Shown here in pieces: positions 19,610 through 28,011 of a DNA stretch of 64,000 nucleotides (position 1 is its first letter; each line of letters starts with the position of its first letter). This stretch comes from Ferrovaceae bacterium (lineage in GTDB: Bacteria; Pseudomonadota; Gammaproteobacteria; Burkholderiales; Ferrovaceae). The translations under genes were made by a program, and so were the position numbers. The notes beneath the pieces are model-generated. The model did no database searches. It had not been told where the DNA came from and worked only from the letters and a program-made list of their open reading frames with translations. Where the stretch lies: NCBI GenBank assembly GCA_027311025.1, contig DAICZS010000001.1, positions 62,001-126,000 of the forward strand, read 5' to 3'.

Positions 19610-20874
19610 TGGCAAATCACATCCTCGTAGTCGATGACGAGGTCGGCATTCGCGAACTGTTGTCCGAAATCCTGAGTGACGAGGGCTATCGGGTCAGGCT
19701 GGCCGCCAATGCGATGGAGGCCAGGTTGTTGCGCCAGGAAGAGCGCCCTGATCTGGTCCTGCTGGATATCTGGATGCCCCAGATGGATGGCATCACCCTG
19801 CTCAGGGAATGGGGTTCTGCAGGACAGCTCAACATGCCCGTCATCATGATGTCCGGCCACGCTTCTGTAGATACGGCTGTTGAGGCAACCCGTATTGGCG
19901 CGTTCGACTTTCTGGAAAAACCCATCGCGCTTCCCAAGCTGCTGGCAACGGTTGAACGCGCCTTGCGCAAGGGAGAAGCCGAATTCCGTCCTGAGCTCTC
20001 GAGCATTCAGTTGGGCAAGGGACAGTTGATCAGCGACCTGCGGCGCCGTCTGGATCAAATCGCCAATCATAATGCGCCGGTTTTGCTGGTGGGTGAGCCC
20101 GGTTGTGGGGTTGAGCTTGCAGCACGCCATCTGCACCGACCCAATACGCCCTGGTTTGCTCCGGCAGATAACCAGTGGATGGCCGAGAATCCATTCGAAC
20201 CCCTGACCGCATGTCAGGGTGGCCTGATCTTCATTGCTGAAATCAGCGATCTTTCCAGGGCGCAGCAAAAGGGGCTGTCACAGTTGTTGGGCAAACTCGA
20301 AAAGCACCATGTTCGTCTGGTATGTGCCAGCAGTTACCCCGCAGCGACGCTGATTCAGGAAAACATGATGGATCCGGAACTGGTTACCCGGCTCTCTGCC
20401 CTGATCATCACGGTTCCGCCCCTGCGTGACCATGCGGAAGACATTCCTGAAATTGCCACGGCATTGTTAAGCCGGATGACAGAAGCAGGGGAAGTTCCTG
20501 TCAAGACCCTGAGCACCGGCGCCCTGAACATGCTGCGGCAGATGTCCTGGCCCGGTAATTTGCCTGCACTGACCAATGCCGTGAGAACCCTGGCGCTCAC
20601 CACGACAGCTTCGGAAATTCTTGCCGACGATGTCGCGAAAGTCGCCAATCAGTTCGACAGGACCACGCCCATGGCCGCCAAGCTGGCCGGCTTTGACCTG
20701 CCCCTGCGAGAGGCTCGCGACCAGTTTGAGAAAGCCTATTTCGAGTATCACATCCGCCTGGAGTCGGGAAACATGTCCAGGGTTGCCGAACGTGTGGGCC
20801 TTGAGCGCACGCATCTGTATCGCAAGCTCAAACAACTGGGCGTCAGGCTGGCTTCGCAGCGAGGAGAAGAGTGA
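19609..20874 (+). CDS. ntrX: NtrX-like response regulator with degenerate AAA+ domain
   Basis: A 421-residue partner of NtrY. The receiver domain is intact: acidic DDE near residues 10-12, phospho-acceptor Asp in LVLLDIWMPQMDG, and the Lys in FLEKP. The central domain resembles sigma-54 activators but is eroded. Walker A reads GEPGCGVE where GESGTGKE is expected, so the ATP-binding Lys is gone. Walker B reads GGLIFIAEI, without the Asp, and no GAFTGA loop is present. The C-terminal Fis-type helix-turn-helix is kept (MSRVAERVGLERTHLYRKLKQLG). It most likely acts as a plain DNA-binding regulator, not as a sigma-54 activator. It overlaps the following glycosyltransferase gene by GTGA. Confidence 0.9.
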   Translation: MANHILVVDDEVGIRELLSEILSDEGYRVRLAANAMEARLLRQEERPDLVLLDIWMPQMDGITLLREWGSAGQLNMPVIMMSGHASVDTAVEATRIGAFDFLEKPIALPKLLATVERALRKGEAEFRPELSSIQLGKGQLISDLRRRLDQIANHNAPVLLVGEPGCGVELAARHLHRPNTPWFAPADNQWMAENPFEPLTACQGGLIFIAEISDLSRAQQKGLSQLLGKLEKHHVRLVCASSYPAATLIQENMMDPELVTRLSALIITVPPLRDHAEDIPEIATALLSRMTEAGEVPVKTLSTGALNMLRQMSWPGNLPALTNAVRTLALTTTASEILADDVAKVANQFDRTTPMAAKLAGFDLPLREARDQFEKAYFEYHIRLESGNMSRVAERVGLERTHLYRKLKQLGVRLASQRGEE

Positions 20875-22172
20875 GTCGTGACACTCACCCACAGCGCTGG
20901 CTGATTTTGTCCCACGGCTTCAACATGGATGGCCGGGCAGCGAGCCTGACCATCACGGACAAGATTCCCCATCTCATGGCAGCCGGAATCGAGCCCATTG
21001 TATTGAGCGCCGTGACCGGCAGTCGCGACAGGCGATTCAGGCATGTTCAGTTGTTGCCCTGGGGGCCGTCCGGTTTACGCTTTGATTTACGCCATATGAT
21101 CGCCTTGCGGTGGGGGCGGGACTGGCGCTATCGATTGGTGACCGGTTCCATTTCCCTGCTGCTGCTTCCCTTTATATTGCTGGAACGAGGCCTCATTGGT
21201 TTGCAAAGCCAGTGGTCCTGGACGCCCGCAGCGGTCGCGAGAGGCTGCTGGTACATCCTGAAGTACCGGCCGGCGCTGGTGTATTCGACAGGGGGTGCCT
21301 ATTCGGCGCATTGGGCAGGCTATTGGTTGAAGCGTCTCACGGGGATTTGCTGGATTGCAGAAATTCATGATCCGATGTTGTTTCCGGGCACCGTGCCTGC
21401 AACGCGCAACCTCAGGTTCTGGGCAAAACTGGAAGGCATGATTTGTGAGCGCGCGAATCTGGTGTGGTGGTTTACGGACCAGGCGCTGGCCAGCGCCAGG
21501 CGGCGTCATCCCATGCTGGGCGACCGGGGCCTTGTGATTCTCCCAGGTGCCGAACCACCACAGGCCAGGGCTTCGTATGCCAAGGGAGCGCATCTGGTAC
21601 TTGGGCATTTTGGCTCGCTGTCTTCCGTTCGCAGCCTGCGTCCGCTGGTGGAGGCTTTTGCCGCATTTCGCGAGTCCCATCCCGAGATGGCCGAACGCGT
21701 CTTCGTGCATTGTTACGGTGGTCCCATCGATGGGCCTGGACAGCAGGCCATCCGGACCCAGGGGCTGGAGGCGCATTTTGTAAACCAGGGGCGCCTGGAG
21801 TGGGACCCGGTGACACGGCTTACTGGCCGGGAGCGCATCCAGCAGCGCATGCATCAAGTGGATGCCCTGCTGCTGCTGCACGGTACCACGGCGGATTGTG
21901 CCGAATATATCCCGTCAAAATTTTACGATTACTTGTGGGCAGGGCGCCCGGTAGTGGGGTTGGTGCACATCAATCCGCAATTGGCCCGCCTGATTGCGGA
22001 TCATGGGGGCTATGCGGCCGAAGTCGACAACCGGGAGGATGTGCAGCAGCTGTTTGTCAGGGTTTTCGAGGACTGGCGCGATGACCGGCTGCGAGGCAGT
22101 CGGCTGCCGCCCATTGGCGCGGCACAAGCGGTTGACGCCATTTTGGCCCGTACGGAGCAGCTTGTGAAATGA
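20871..22172 (+). CDS. Glycosyltransferase, GT4-like
   Basis: A 433-residue GT-B-fold glycosyltransferase. The N-terminal part has a hydrophobic helix near residue 80-100 (ISLLLLPFILLERGLIGL) and the acceptor-side segment YRPALVYSTGGAYSAHWAGY. The C-terminal part has HFGSLSSVRSLRPLVEAF and YIPSKFYDYLWAGRPVVGL, the donor-binding E/K-rich signature of GT4-type enzymes. Donor and acceptor cannot be read from sequence. The GTG start at 20871 has GAGGAGAA just upstream and overlaps the ntrX stop; the gene ends in an ATGA overlap with the O-antigen ligase-like gene, so it is tied to both. Confidence 0.85.
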   Translation: MSRDTHPQRWLILSHGFNMDGRAASLTITDKIPHLMAAGIEPIVLSAVTGSRDRRFRHVQLLPWGPSGLRFDLRHMIALRWGRDWRYRLVTGSISLLLLPFILLERGLIGLQSQWSWTPAAVARGCWYILKYRPALVYSTGGAYSAHWAGYWLKRLTGICWIAEIHDPMLFPGTVPATRNLRFWAKLEGMICERANLVWWFTDQALASARRRHPMLGDRGLVILPGAEPPQARASYAKGAHLVLGHFGSLSSVRSLRPLVEAFAAFRESHPEMAERVFVHCYGGPIDGPGQQAIRTQGLEAHFVNQGRLEWDPVTRLTGRERIQQRMHQVDALLLLHGTTADCAEYIPSKFYDYLWAGRPVVGLVHINPQLARLIADHGGYAAEVDNREDVQQLFVRVFEDWRDDRLRGSRLPPIGAAQAVDAILARTEQLVK

Positions 22173-23353
22173 TCGCACGCTTCATGGCCTACGGCATGCT
22201 GTTGATGCTTCCAGTGAGCGTGGCCGGCGTCAACCTTTTTGGGGGAGGGCTGTTGCTGGCTGCACTCCTGTCCAGGGAGTTTTGGTGCGCGGCACGCAAG
22301 TTGTTGACCAACCCCATGGTGCTGGTGACGATGGCCATGCTGGGCTTGCTGTTGCTGGGCATGCTGTATACCTCAGGCCCCCGCCAGGAAGCCTGGGCTG
22401 TGTTCATGAAGTATCGCAAGTTGTTGTTTTTGCCCTTATTGCTACCCTTTTTCCAGGAAGATCGCCATCGTCTGACAGCCATGCGCCTGCTGGCGCTCTC
22501 GATCTCCATCACCGTCATGGCCTCCTGGAGCGAGTTTCTGGGCTGGACGCATATCAGCGATCCCGCTTACGGAGGCCCTCCCGGTGATGCGGTTTTTAAA
22601 ATGCACATACCCCAGGGAACGCTGTTTTCCCTCCTGATTGCGCTCTGTATAGGCCTGGCTTTCGCTACGCGCTCCAGGCTGATGCAGGCGCTGCTCCTGG
22701 GAATGGCGTTGCTGACGGCGCTGGATATTTCCTGGGTCATGGTCGGCCGAACGGGAAAGGCGATTTTGCCCGTGCTGGCCATATGGGCCGTGTGGGAGGC
22801 GCTGCGATTTTGCCGCCCGCCTGCCAGGGTTTACTGGAGCATCGTCCTGGGTGCGTTGGCCCTCATCTTGGGCGCCACCCTCTGGGTGGCTGCCACGCCG
22901 ACTACCCTTCTGGGCTCGGTCCCCAGGGAAATCCATCAGTCCGAGGAAACGGGCATTCCAACCTCACAGGGAATCCGGATGGCGTTTTACCGCAAGAGCG
23001 CCGAACTGATTTCGCAACGACCCTGGAGCGGTTACGGAACGGGATCCGTGTTGACGGAAACCGAAATCCTGGCGGCAAAGGGCCAGACGGAAGTGGCGCG
23101 GATCCCCACGGTCAACCTTCACAATGAATTCCTGATGTGGACCGTTCAATTGGGAGTCGCCGGATTGACGGCCATCCTGCTGTTCTTTGGCATCATGCTG
23201 CGTGCTTCGTTTGGGCGCCCCGTCCCGATAGCAATCCTGCTGCGCGGACAATGGGTGGTTTTTGTCGCAGGTTGCCTGTTCAATTCCTATCTGCTGGATT
23301 TTGCCGAGGGCTATGCAATGGTCCTGAGCGCTGGGATACTGCTCCCGTTATGA
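22169..23353 (+). CDS. O-antigen ligase/polymerase family membrane protein
   Basis: A 394-residue integral membrane protein with about ten hydrophobic helices across its length (for example ARFMAYGMLLMLPVSVAGV, TMAMLGLLLLGMLYT, ILLRGQWVVFVAGCLF). A large extracytoplasmic loop contains SQRPWSGYGTGSVL and VNLHNEFLMWTVQLG, the HNEFL-type motif of the Wzy_C/WaaL family. Members either ligate glycan to lipid A core or polymerise repeat units in the periplasm; sequence alone does not tell which. It overlaps both neighbours by four bases (ATGA). Confidence 0.86.
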   Translation: MIARFMAYGMLLMLPVSVAGVNLFGGGLLLAALLSREFWCAARKLLTNPMVLVTMAMLGLLLLGMLYTSGPRQEAWAVFMKYRKLLFLPLLLPFFQEDRHRLTAMRLLALSISITVMASWSEFLGWTHISDPAYGGPPGDAVFKMHIPQGTLFSLLIALCIGLAFATRSRLMQALLLGMALLTALDISWVMVGRTGKAILPVLAIWAVWEALRFCRPPARVYWSIVLGALALILGATLWVAATPTTLLGSVPREIHQSEETGIPTSQGIRMAFYRKSAELISQRPWSGYGTGSVLTETEILAAKGQTEVARIPTVNLHNEFLMWTVQLGVAGLTAILLFFGIMLRASFGRPVPIAILLRGQWVVFVAGCLFNSYLLDFAEGYAMVLSAGILLPL

Positions 23354-25257
23354 AACTCGTCGATCTGTTCAGGGTCATTCCCACTTCCATTGAGGTACCC
23401 ACGCCATTTGCCGTGTGCAACCCTTCCGTGATGGCTACGGGAAGCGGCTGGTCCGTTCTGGTCCGGGCGTTGGACCCTCTCCCCTATTCCGGCCCAGAGG
23501 CGCCTTATCTCAGCAGCGAAAACTGGCTCGTGAAGTACGATGCCTATCTGCGACCGCAATTCACAACCAGGTTACTGGATCAGGAGGTTCGGGAGCGCTG
23601 CATCGAGGCGCGCAATGGGCTCGAAGATGGCAGGCTCTTTATGTGGTCAGGTCGGCAGTGGGCGTTGTTCAGCGGGTTGCAACGCAGCCGTCGGGGGTAC
23701 ATCAACGCCATGATCCTGGCGGAGGTGGAGGGTGACCGCTTGTGCAACCCCATCGTCCTTCCTTCGCCGCATCAACTGTCCCGGGAAAAAAACTGGATGC
23801 CCTGGGTGATGGACAACGAACTGTATCTGGTTTACTCGACGCAGCCCCTCGAAGTTTATCGTTACACGCCGGATGGGCTGATTCGGGTGCATGGCGGGGT
23901 TGCTGTCCCCAAAAATTCTGGCGCCATGATATCCGGGTCCTCGCAAGTCATCCCGTGGGGAGAGGATTACCTGGCCATCACGCACCAAAGAAACCGCGCA
24001 CCGTTGGCAACGCGTCTGATGCAGAAATATGTGACTCGAGATCCGGACTACCAAAGAAAGAAAGTACTCTTCACCCACCACATGCTGTTGCTGGATCGCC
24101 ATTTCAACATCAAGGCGCAGTCGCGGGCCTTCCATTTTGAAACCTCTGGAATCGAATTTTGTGCCGGATTGGCCAGTCAGGACGGTCGTGTCCTGATTTC
24201 CTATGGTGTGATGGATGAAAAAGCGCGTCTGCTGGAACTGGACCCCTCACAGGTGGATCGAATCCTGGGTCAAAAGGTGCGGCACCCCAACATGACGAGA
24301 ATTGCACCGCCTGTACAGCCTGACCGGACGCTACCCAGTATCGATCTCATCGTGCTCAATTACCGGAATTTCGAGACCACGGCGGCGCGCTGCCTCGACT
24401 CGTTATGGCCGCAGCACGATGCGTCAAGAATCCGCGTGACATTGCTGGATAACGGCTCTCCCGACAGCAGCCCTGCACAGATCAGGGAATATGCAAAAGG
24501 GCACACCCAACTGGAATACGAGTGCCTGACGGACAATTTGGGGTTTGCAGGAGGGATGAACCACGCCGCCCGGAAGGGACAGGGTGAGTGGCTGCTGCTG
24601 GTGAACAACGATACGATTTTCCCGCCGGGCACCCTGAAAAACCTGTCGCGAGCCCTGGCTTCTGCGGGGCCTGACATTGCCGCCATCGGACCCGTGACCA
24701 ACGCTGCAGGAAATGAACAGGATTACTATCTTGAGGGGACGGCGGAAAGTGTGCTTGCGACCGCTGCCCTGTTTCATCAAACCCCGATCAATCGCCTCCT
24801 GCCAGTGTACCGTCTGGATTTTTTCTGTGTGGCCATACGCCGATCGGTCTGGAATGAGCTGGGGGGGCTGGATACCACCTATGGGCTGGGCTACTACGAA
24901 GATTTCGATTTCAGCGTCAAGATGCGCCATGCAGGGTATCGCTTGATGATGTGCGAAGACGCCTTCGTTTATCATCAGGGGGGCAGCAGCTTCAAGCAGT
25001 CGGCGAGTTCCAGGAATTTGATCCGTGCCAACCGTGACCTGTTCACCGGCCGCTATCCCGAGGTTGCCTTGCCCCACAAGCGGGAGGGTAATCTCGAAAC
25101 GCTGCGCTTGTACCAGCATTTGATCGAGTCGGGCTATCCTGCCGCTCAGCTGCTGGAACGGATTGCCCTGCGCATGAAGGCGCTGGCCCGAGAGGCCCCC
25201 AAAAGCCTGCACAAACGTCGCCAATGGGAAAAGGCCCAGGCATCGCTTCATCTTTAG
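23350..25257 (+). CDS. GH130-like beta-propeller fused to GT2 glycosyltransferase
   Basis: A 635-residue two-domain protein. Residues 1 to about 320 resemble the five-bladed propeller proteins related to GH130 mannoside phosphorylases: GLEDGRL (90-96) parallels their EDPR motif, followed by EKNWMPWV (146-153), SGSSQVI (195-201) and GIEFCAGLA (267-275). From about residue 330 a GT2 domain begins (IDLIVLNYRNFETTAARCLDSL), with LDNGS (367-371), DNLGFAGGMNHAA, VNNDT (418-422) and YYEDFDFSVKMRHAG. There are no membrane segments. The GT2 half is confident. The propeller assignment is by motif only, and whether it is a transferase, phosphorylase or binding module is unknown. Start ATG overlaps the previous stop. 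Confidence 0.75.
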   Translation: MKLVDLFRVIPTSIEVPTPFAVCNPSVMATGSGWSVLVRALDPLPYSGPEAPYLSSENWLVKYDAYLRPQFTTRLLDQEVRERCIEARNGLEDGRLFMWSGRQWALFSGLQRSRRGYINAMILAEVEGDRLCNPIVLPSPHQLSREKNWMPWVMDNELYLVYSTQPLEVYRYTPDGLIRVHGGVAVPKNSGAMISGSSQVIPWGEDYLAITHQRNRAPLATRLMQKYVTRDPDYQRKKVLFTHHMLLLDRHFNIKAQSRAFHFETSGIEFCAGLASQDGRVLISYGVMDEKARLLELDPSQVDRILGQKVRHPNMTRIAPPVQPDRTLPSIDLIVLNYRNFETTAARCLDSLWPQHDASRIRVTLLDNGSPDSSPAQIREYAKGHTQLEYECLTDNLGFAGGMNHAARKGQGEWLLLVNNDTIFPPGTLKNLSRALASAGPDIAAIGPVTNAAGNEQDYYLEGTAESVLATAALFHQTPINRLLPVYRLDFFCVAIRRSVWNELGGLDTTYGLGYYEDFDFSVKMRHAGYRLMMCEDAFVYHQGGSSFKQSASSRNLIRANRDLFTGRYPEVALPHKREGNLETLRLYQHLIESGYPAAQLLERIALRMKALAREAPKSLHKRRQWEKAQASLHL

Positions 25258-25270
25258 AGAAAGGTTGCAG

Positions 25271-26068
25271 ATGAACAAATATCTGCTTTACAGGATTTCC
25301 AGCCGCATCAATGCAAAACCCAGAATTGCCGGATTTTCGAAACTGGCTTGCCTGGATAACCTGCTGGCTTCGTTTCCGGGATATCGCATGATCTGCATTG
25401 CCGATCATTGCGATGAGGAGACGGTGGCGCTGTTGTCACGAAAGGATTTTTACAGGCTGGAAGTGACGCGCCTGGGGCAGACTCCCGCCTTTTACCATCT
25501 CGTGAATCGCGCCTTGGCGCAACTGGATGATGATGACATCGTTTATTTCATCGAAGATGACTATCTTCACGTTCCGCAAGCGGGCGAAATACTGGAAGAA
25601 GGACTGACGGTGTTCGATTACGTCACGCTCTATGACCATCCAGACAAATATGGCGTTTTTGGCAAGGGCAGAAACCCTTACGTCGACGATGATCGTCTTT
25701 CAGAACCCACCAGGATATTCAAGGGTCGTCGGGTGCTGTGGCGCACCACCAATTCCACGACCCATTCATTTGCCTGTCTTGTTCGTACCTTGCGGGAAGA
25801 TCGTTGGGTATGGCTGGGAAAGCTGAAGCTGCGTCCCAAGCTGCAGGATTTTTACGACTGGATCTTTTTAACCCGGCCCGGGTTTAACGGAGGCCGGCTC
25901 AAGGCGAAGTTGCTCCTGCGCCAGTTGGGAGCTCATCTGGCACCATTGGTGGGGTTTCGAAAGCGCACCCTGGGTGTGCCCATTCCTTCGGCATCAGCGC
26001 ATCTGGAGGAAAAATATCTTCCGGATGGTTTCGACCTCAAGGGCCTTCAGCGCAGCAGTGAGTCGTGA
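25271..26068 (+). CDS. Uncharacterised glycosyltransferase-like protein
   Basis: A 265-residue soluble protein I cannot place in a named family. It has a GT-A look: an N-terminal alpha/beta region with YRMICIADHCDEETVALL, then a very acidic stretch LAQLDDDDIVYFIEDDYLH (about 84-100) that could be the metal and nucleotide-sugar binding DXD site, and later TTNSTTHSFACLVRTL. Position within the polysaccharide run, 13 bases after the propeller/GT2 gene and overlapping the acyltransferase gene (TGATG), supports a role in glycan assembly. The start ATG at 25271 has GAAAGG upstream; a TTG two codons earlier is an alternative. Confidence 0.7.
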   Translation: MNKYLLYRISSRINAKPRIAGFSKLACLDNLLASFPGYRMICIADHCDEETVALLSRKDFYRLEVTRLGQTPAFYHLVNRALAQLDDDDIVYFIEDDYLHVPQAGEILEEGLTVFDYVTLYDHPDKYGVFGKGRNPYVDDDRLSEPTRIFKGRRVLWRTTNSTTHSFACLVRTLREDRWVWLGKLKLRPKLQDFYDWIFLTRPGFNGGRLKAKLLLRQLGAHLAPLVGFRKRTLGVPIPSASAHLEEKYLPDGFDLKGLQRSSES

Positions 26069-28011
26069 TGCGCGCCAGTGCGCCATTTCATTTGAGTCAC
26101 CCCAAGTATCGCACCGACATTGACGGGCTGCGAGCGGTAGCCATTCTGTCGGTGGTTGGGTTTCACGCGTTTCCGGACTGGGTTCAGGGCGGTTTCGTCG
26201 GGGTGGACATCTTTTTCGTGATCTCGGGTTTTTTGATCAGCACCATCATTTTCGAGAATCTGGAAGAGGGGCATTTCAGTTACGCCGAATTTTATGCACG
26301 CCGGATCAAGCGTATTTTTCCGGCGCTGATTGTGACCCTGCTGACCAGCTTCGTTCTGGGCTGGGTCATGTTTCCCTCCGAATACTTCAAGCTGGCTGGC
26401 AAGCATTTGTTTTCTGGCGCGGCCTTCCTGTCCAACTTTGCGCTACTGAGAGAGTCCGGTTACTTCGATGCTTCAGGAGAGATGGATCCCTTCCATCACT
26501 TATGGTCACTGGCCGTTGAAGAGCAGTTTTATATTTTGTGGCCCCTGCTGCTGGGGCTGGTGTGGAAGCGGCGCTGGAATTTTCTGCTGATGACGCTGGT
26601 GGTTGCGGCGAGCTCTTTCTCTTTTGACATCAGCACGCTGGGCACTGATGCCGCGGTGGCTTTTTACTCTCCCCTGTCCCGTTTTTGGGAGTTGATGATT
26701 GGCGGCGTGCTGGCGTACCTTTCCCTGCACAAGCCGCATCTGCTGAAGCAGAGGCCACAGTGGATGTCCGCGGTGGGCGGCCTGCTGCTGGTCCTTGGGT
26801 TTGCCTTCATCAGCCCGCGCAGCGATTTTCCGGGGTGGCTGACCTTGCTGCCCACGCTGGGGGCTTTCCTGCTCATGGGTGCGGGCCCCGGGGCCTGGCT
26901 GAACCGGCTGGTCCTGTCCCGGAAGGTGCTGGTGTGGTTTGGCCTGATCAGTTATCCGCTGTACCTGTGGCATTGGCCCCTGCTGGTTTTTGCCCGTGTT
27001 CACGCACTGGGGGACCCTACGTTGCTGGAGCGCGTGCTGGTGGTGGGGTTGAGCATTGCACTGGCCTGGGGCACCTATCAGTTTTTGGAGAAGCCCGTGC
27101 GTTGGCGCTGGCCGGGCAAGCCGGTGGTGGCGACGCTGCTGGTATTGCTGGGGGCATTGGTGGTGACGGGAAAGCTGACTGATCGGGCCGAAGGCTTTCC
27201 GCAACGGGCAGCCAACCTCAAGGTCTTTCGGTATCACTACGATGCAGCGCAGGGATACAGGAGCGGTCAGTGTTTTCTGGATGCGGCCGCGGGGCGGTAT
27301 TTGGGCAGTGATTTTAAGGAAGTCTGCACGGGGCGATTCCCGGAAACGCTGGCCATGCCGCTGGTTCTGTTATGGGGGGATTCCTATGCGGCTTCACTGT
27401 ATCCGGGGCTGAAACATCAAAGTGAAGTGCGCGGCTTTGCGCTGGCGCAATACACGGCCAACAGCTGCCCACCCGTCGCAGGCCTTCCTATCGACAAAAG
27501 AAAGAACTGCATGCCGGTCAATGAATTCATATTGGACAAGATCAAGACACTCAAGCCGCACACGGTGGTGCTTGCCGCCAACTGGCTGCTCTATGACCGC
27601 AGAAATCGCAACTGGACCCAGATGGATCCGGACAAGCTGCGCGCCACGATTGCGGCGTTGAAAGGCCTGGGCATTGCGCACATCGTGCTGGTGGGGCAGC
27701 TGCCCACCTACAAGATCGATCAACCCATGGTGGGTAGCAGGGTATTCGAGGCAGATGCCACCGACCGCACGTTACTCAGCCTCAATCCGCAGGCCTTCAC
27801 CATCAACGATGGGATGCGTCAGTTTGCAAGGGAGAATGGCGTGGACTTTTTGTCTCCCATGGATGCCTTATGCAATTCCCAGGGCTGCCTGATCTCGGCT
27901 TCACCCCATGAATTGATTCCCACATCATTCGATTATGGTCATCTCACGGGAGAGGGTTCACGCCTGCTGCTGGAGCGGGCACTGGGCTCAGGCCAGATTG
28001 CGCTGCCCTGA
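26068..28011 (+). CDS. Acyltransferase 3 with C-terminal SGNH domain (OafA-like)
   Basis: A 647-residue membrane protein that probably O-acetylates a surface polysaccharide. The N-terminal acyltransferase-3 domain (about ten helices, to residue 370) starts YRTDIDGLRAVAILSVVGFH with the catalytic His, then FVGVDIFFVISGFLI and FYARRIKRIFPAL. The periplasmic C-terminal part is an SGNH-type esterase fold: block I Ser in LLWGDSYAASLYP and the late His in YGHLTGEGS. This fused layout is that of OafA and related O-antigen acetylases. It is the last gene of the run, and its final 68 bases overlap the convergent heptosyltransferase-like gene. Confidence 0.92.
   Translation: MRASAPFHLSHPKYRTDIDGLRAVAILSVVGFHAFPDWVQGGFVGVDIFFVISGFLISTIIFENLEEGHFSYAEFYARRIKRIFPALIVTLLTSFVLGWVMFPSEYFKLAGKHLFSGAAFLSNFALLRESGYFDASGEMDPFHHLWSLAVEEQFYILWPLLLGLVWKRRWNFLLMTLVVAASSFSFDISTLGTDAAVAFYSPLSRFWELMIGGVLAYLSLHKPHLLKQRPQWMSAVGGLLLVLGFAFISPRSDFPGWLTLLPTLGAFLLMGAGPGAWLNRLVLSRKVLVWFGLISYPLYLWHWPLLVFARVHALGDPTLLERVLVVGLSIALAWGTYQFLEKPVRWRWPGKPVVATLLVLLGALVVTGKLTDRAEGFPQRAANLKVFRYHYDAAQGYRSGQCFLDAAAGRYLGSDFKEVCTGRFPETLAMPLVLLWGDSYAASLYPGLKHQSEVRGFALAQYTANSCPPVAGLPIDKRKNCMPVNEFILDKIKTLKPHTVVLAANWLLYDRRNRNWTQMDPDKLRATIAALKGLGIAHIVLVGQLPTYKIDQPMVGSRVFEADATDRTLLSLNPQAFTINDGMRQFARENGVDFLSPMDALCNSQGCLISASPHELIPTSFDYGHLTGEGSRLLLERALGSGQIALP

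Noticed and set aside
19609-20874. Calling this a sigma-54-dependent activator
   Set aside because: Walker A Lys, Walker B Asp and the GAFTGA loop are all missing.
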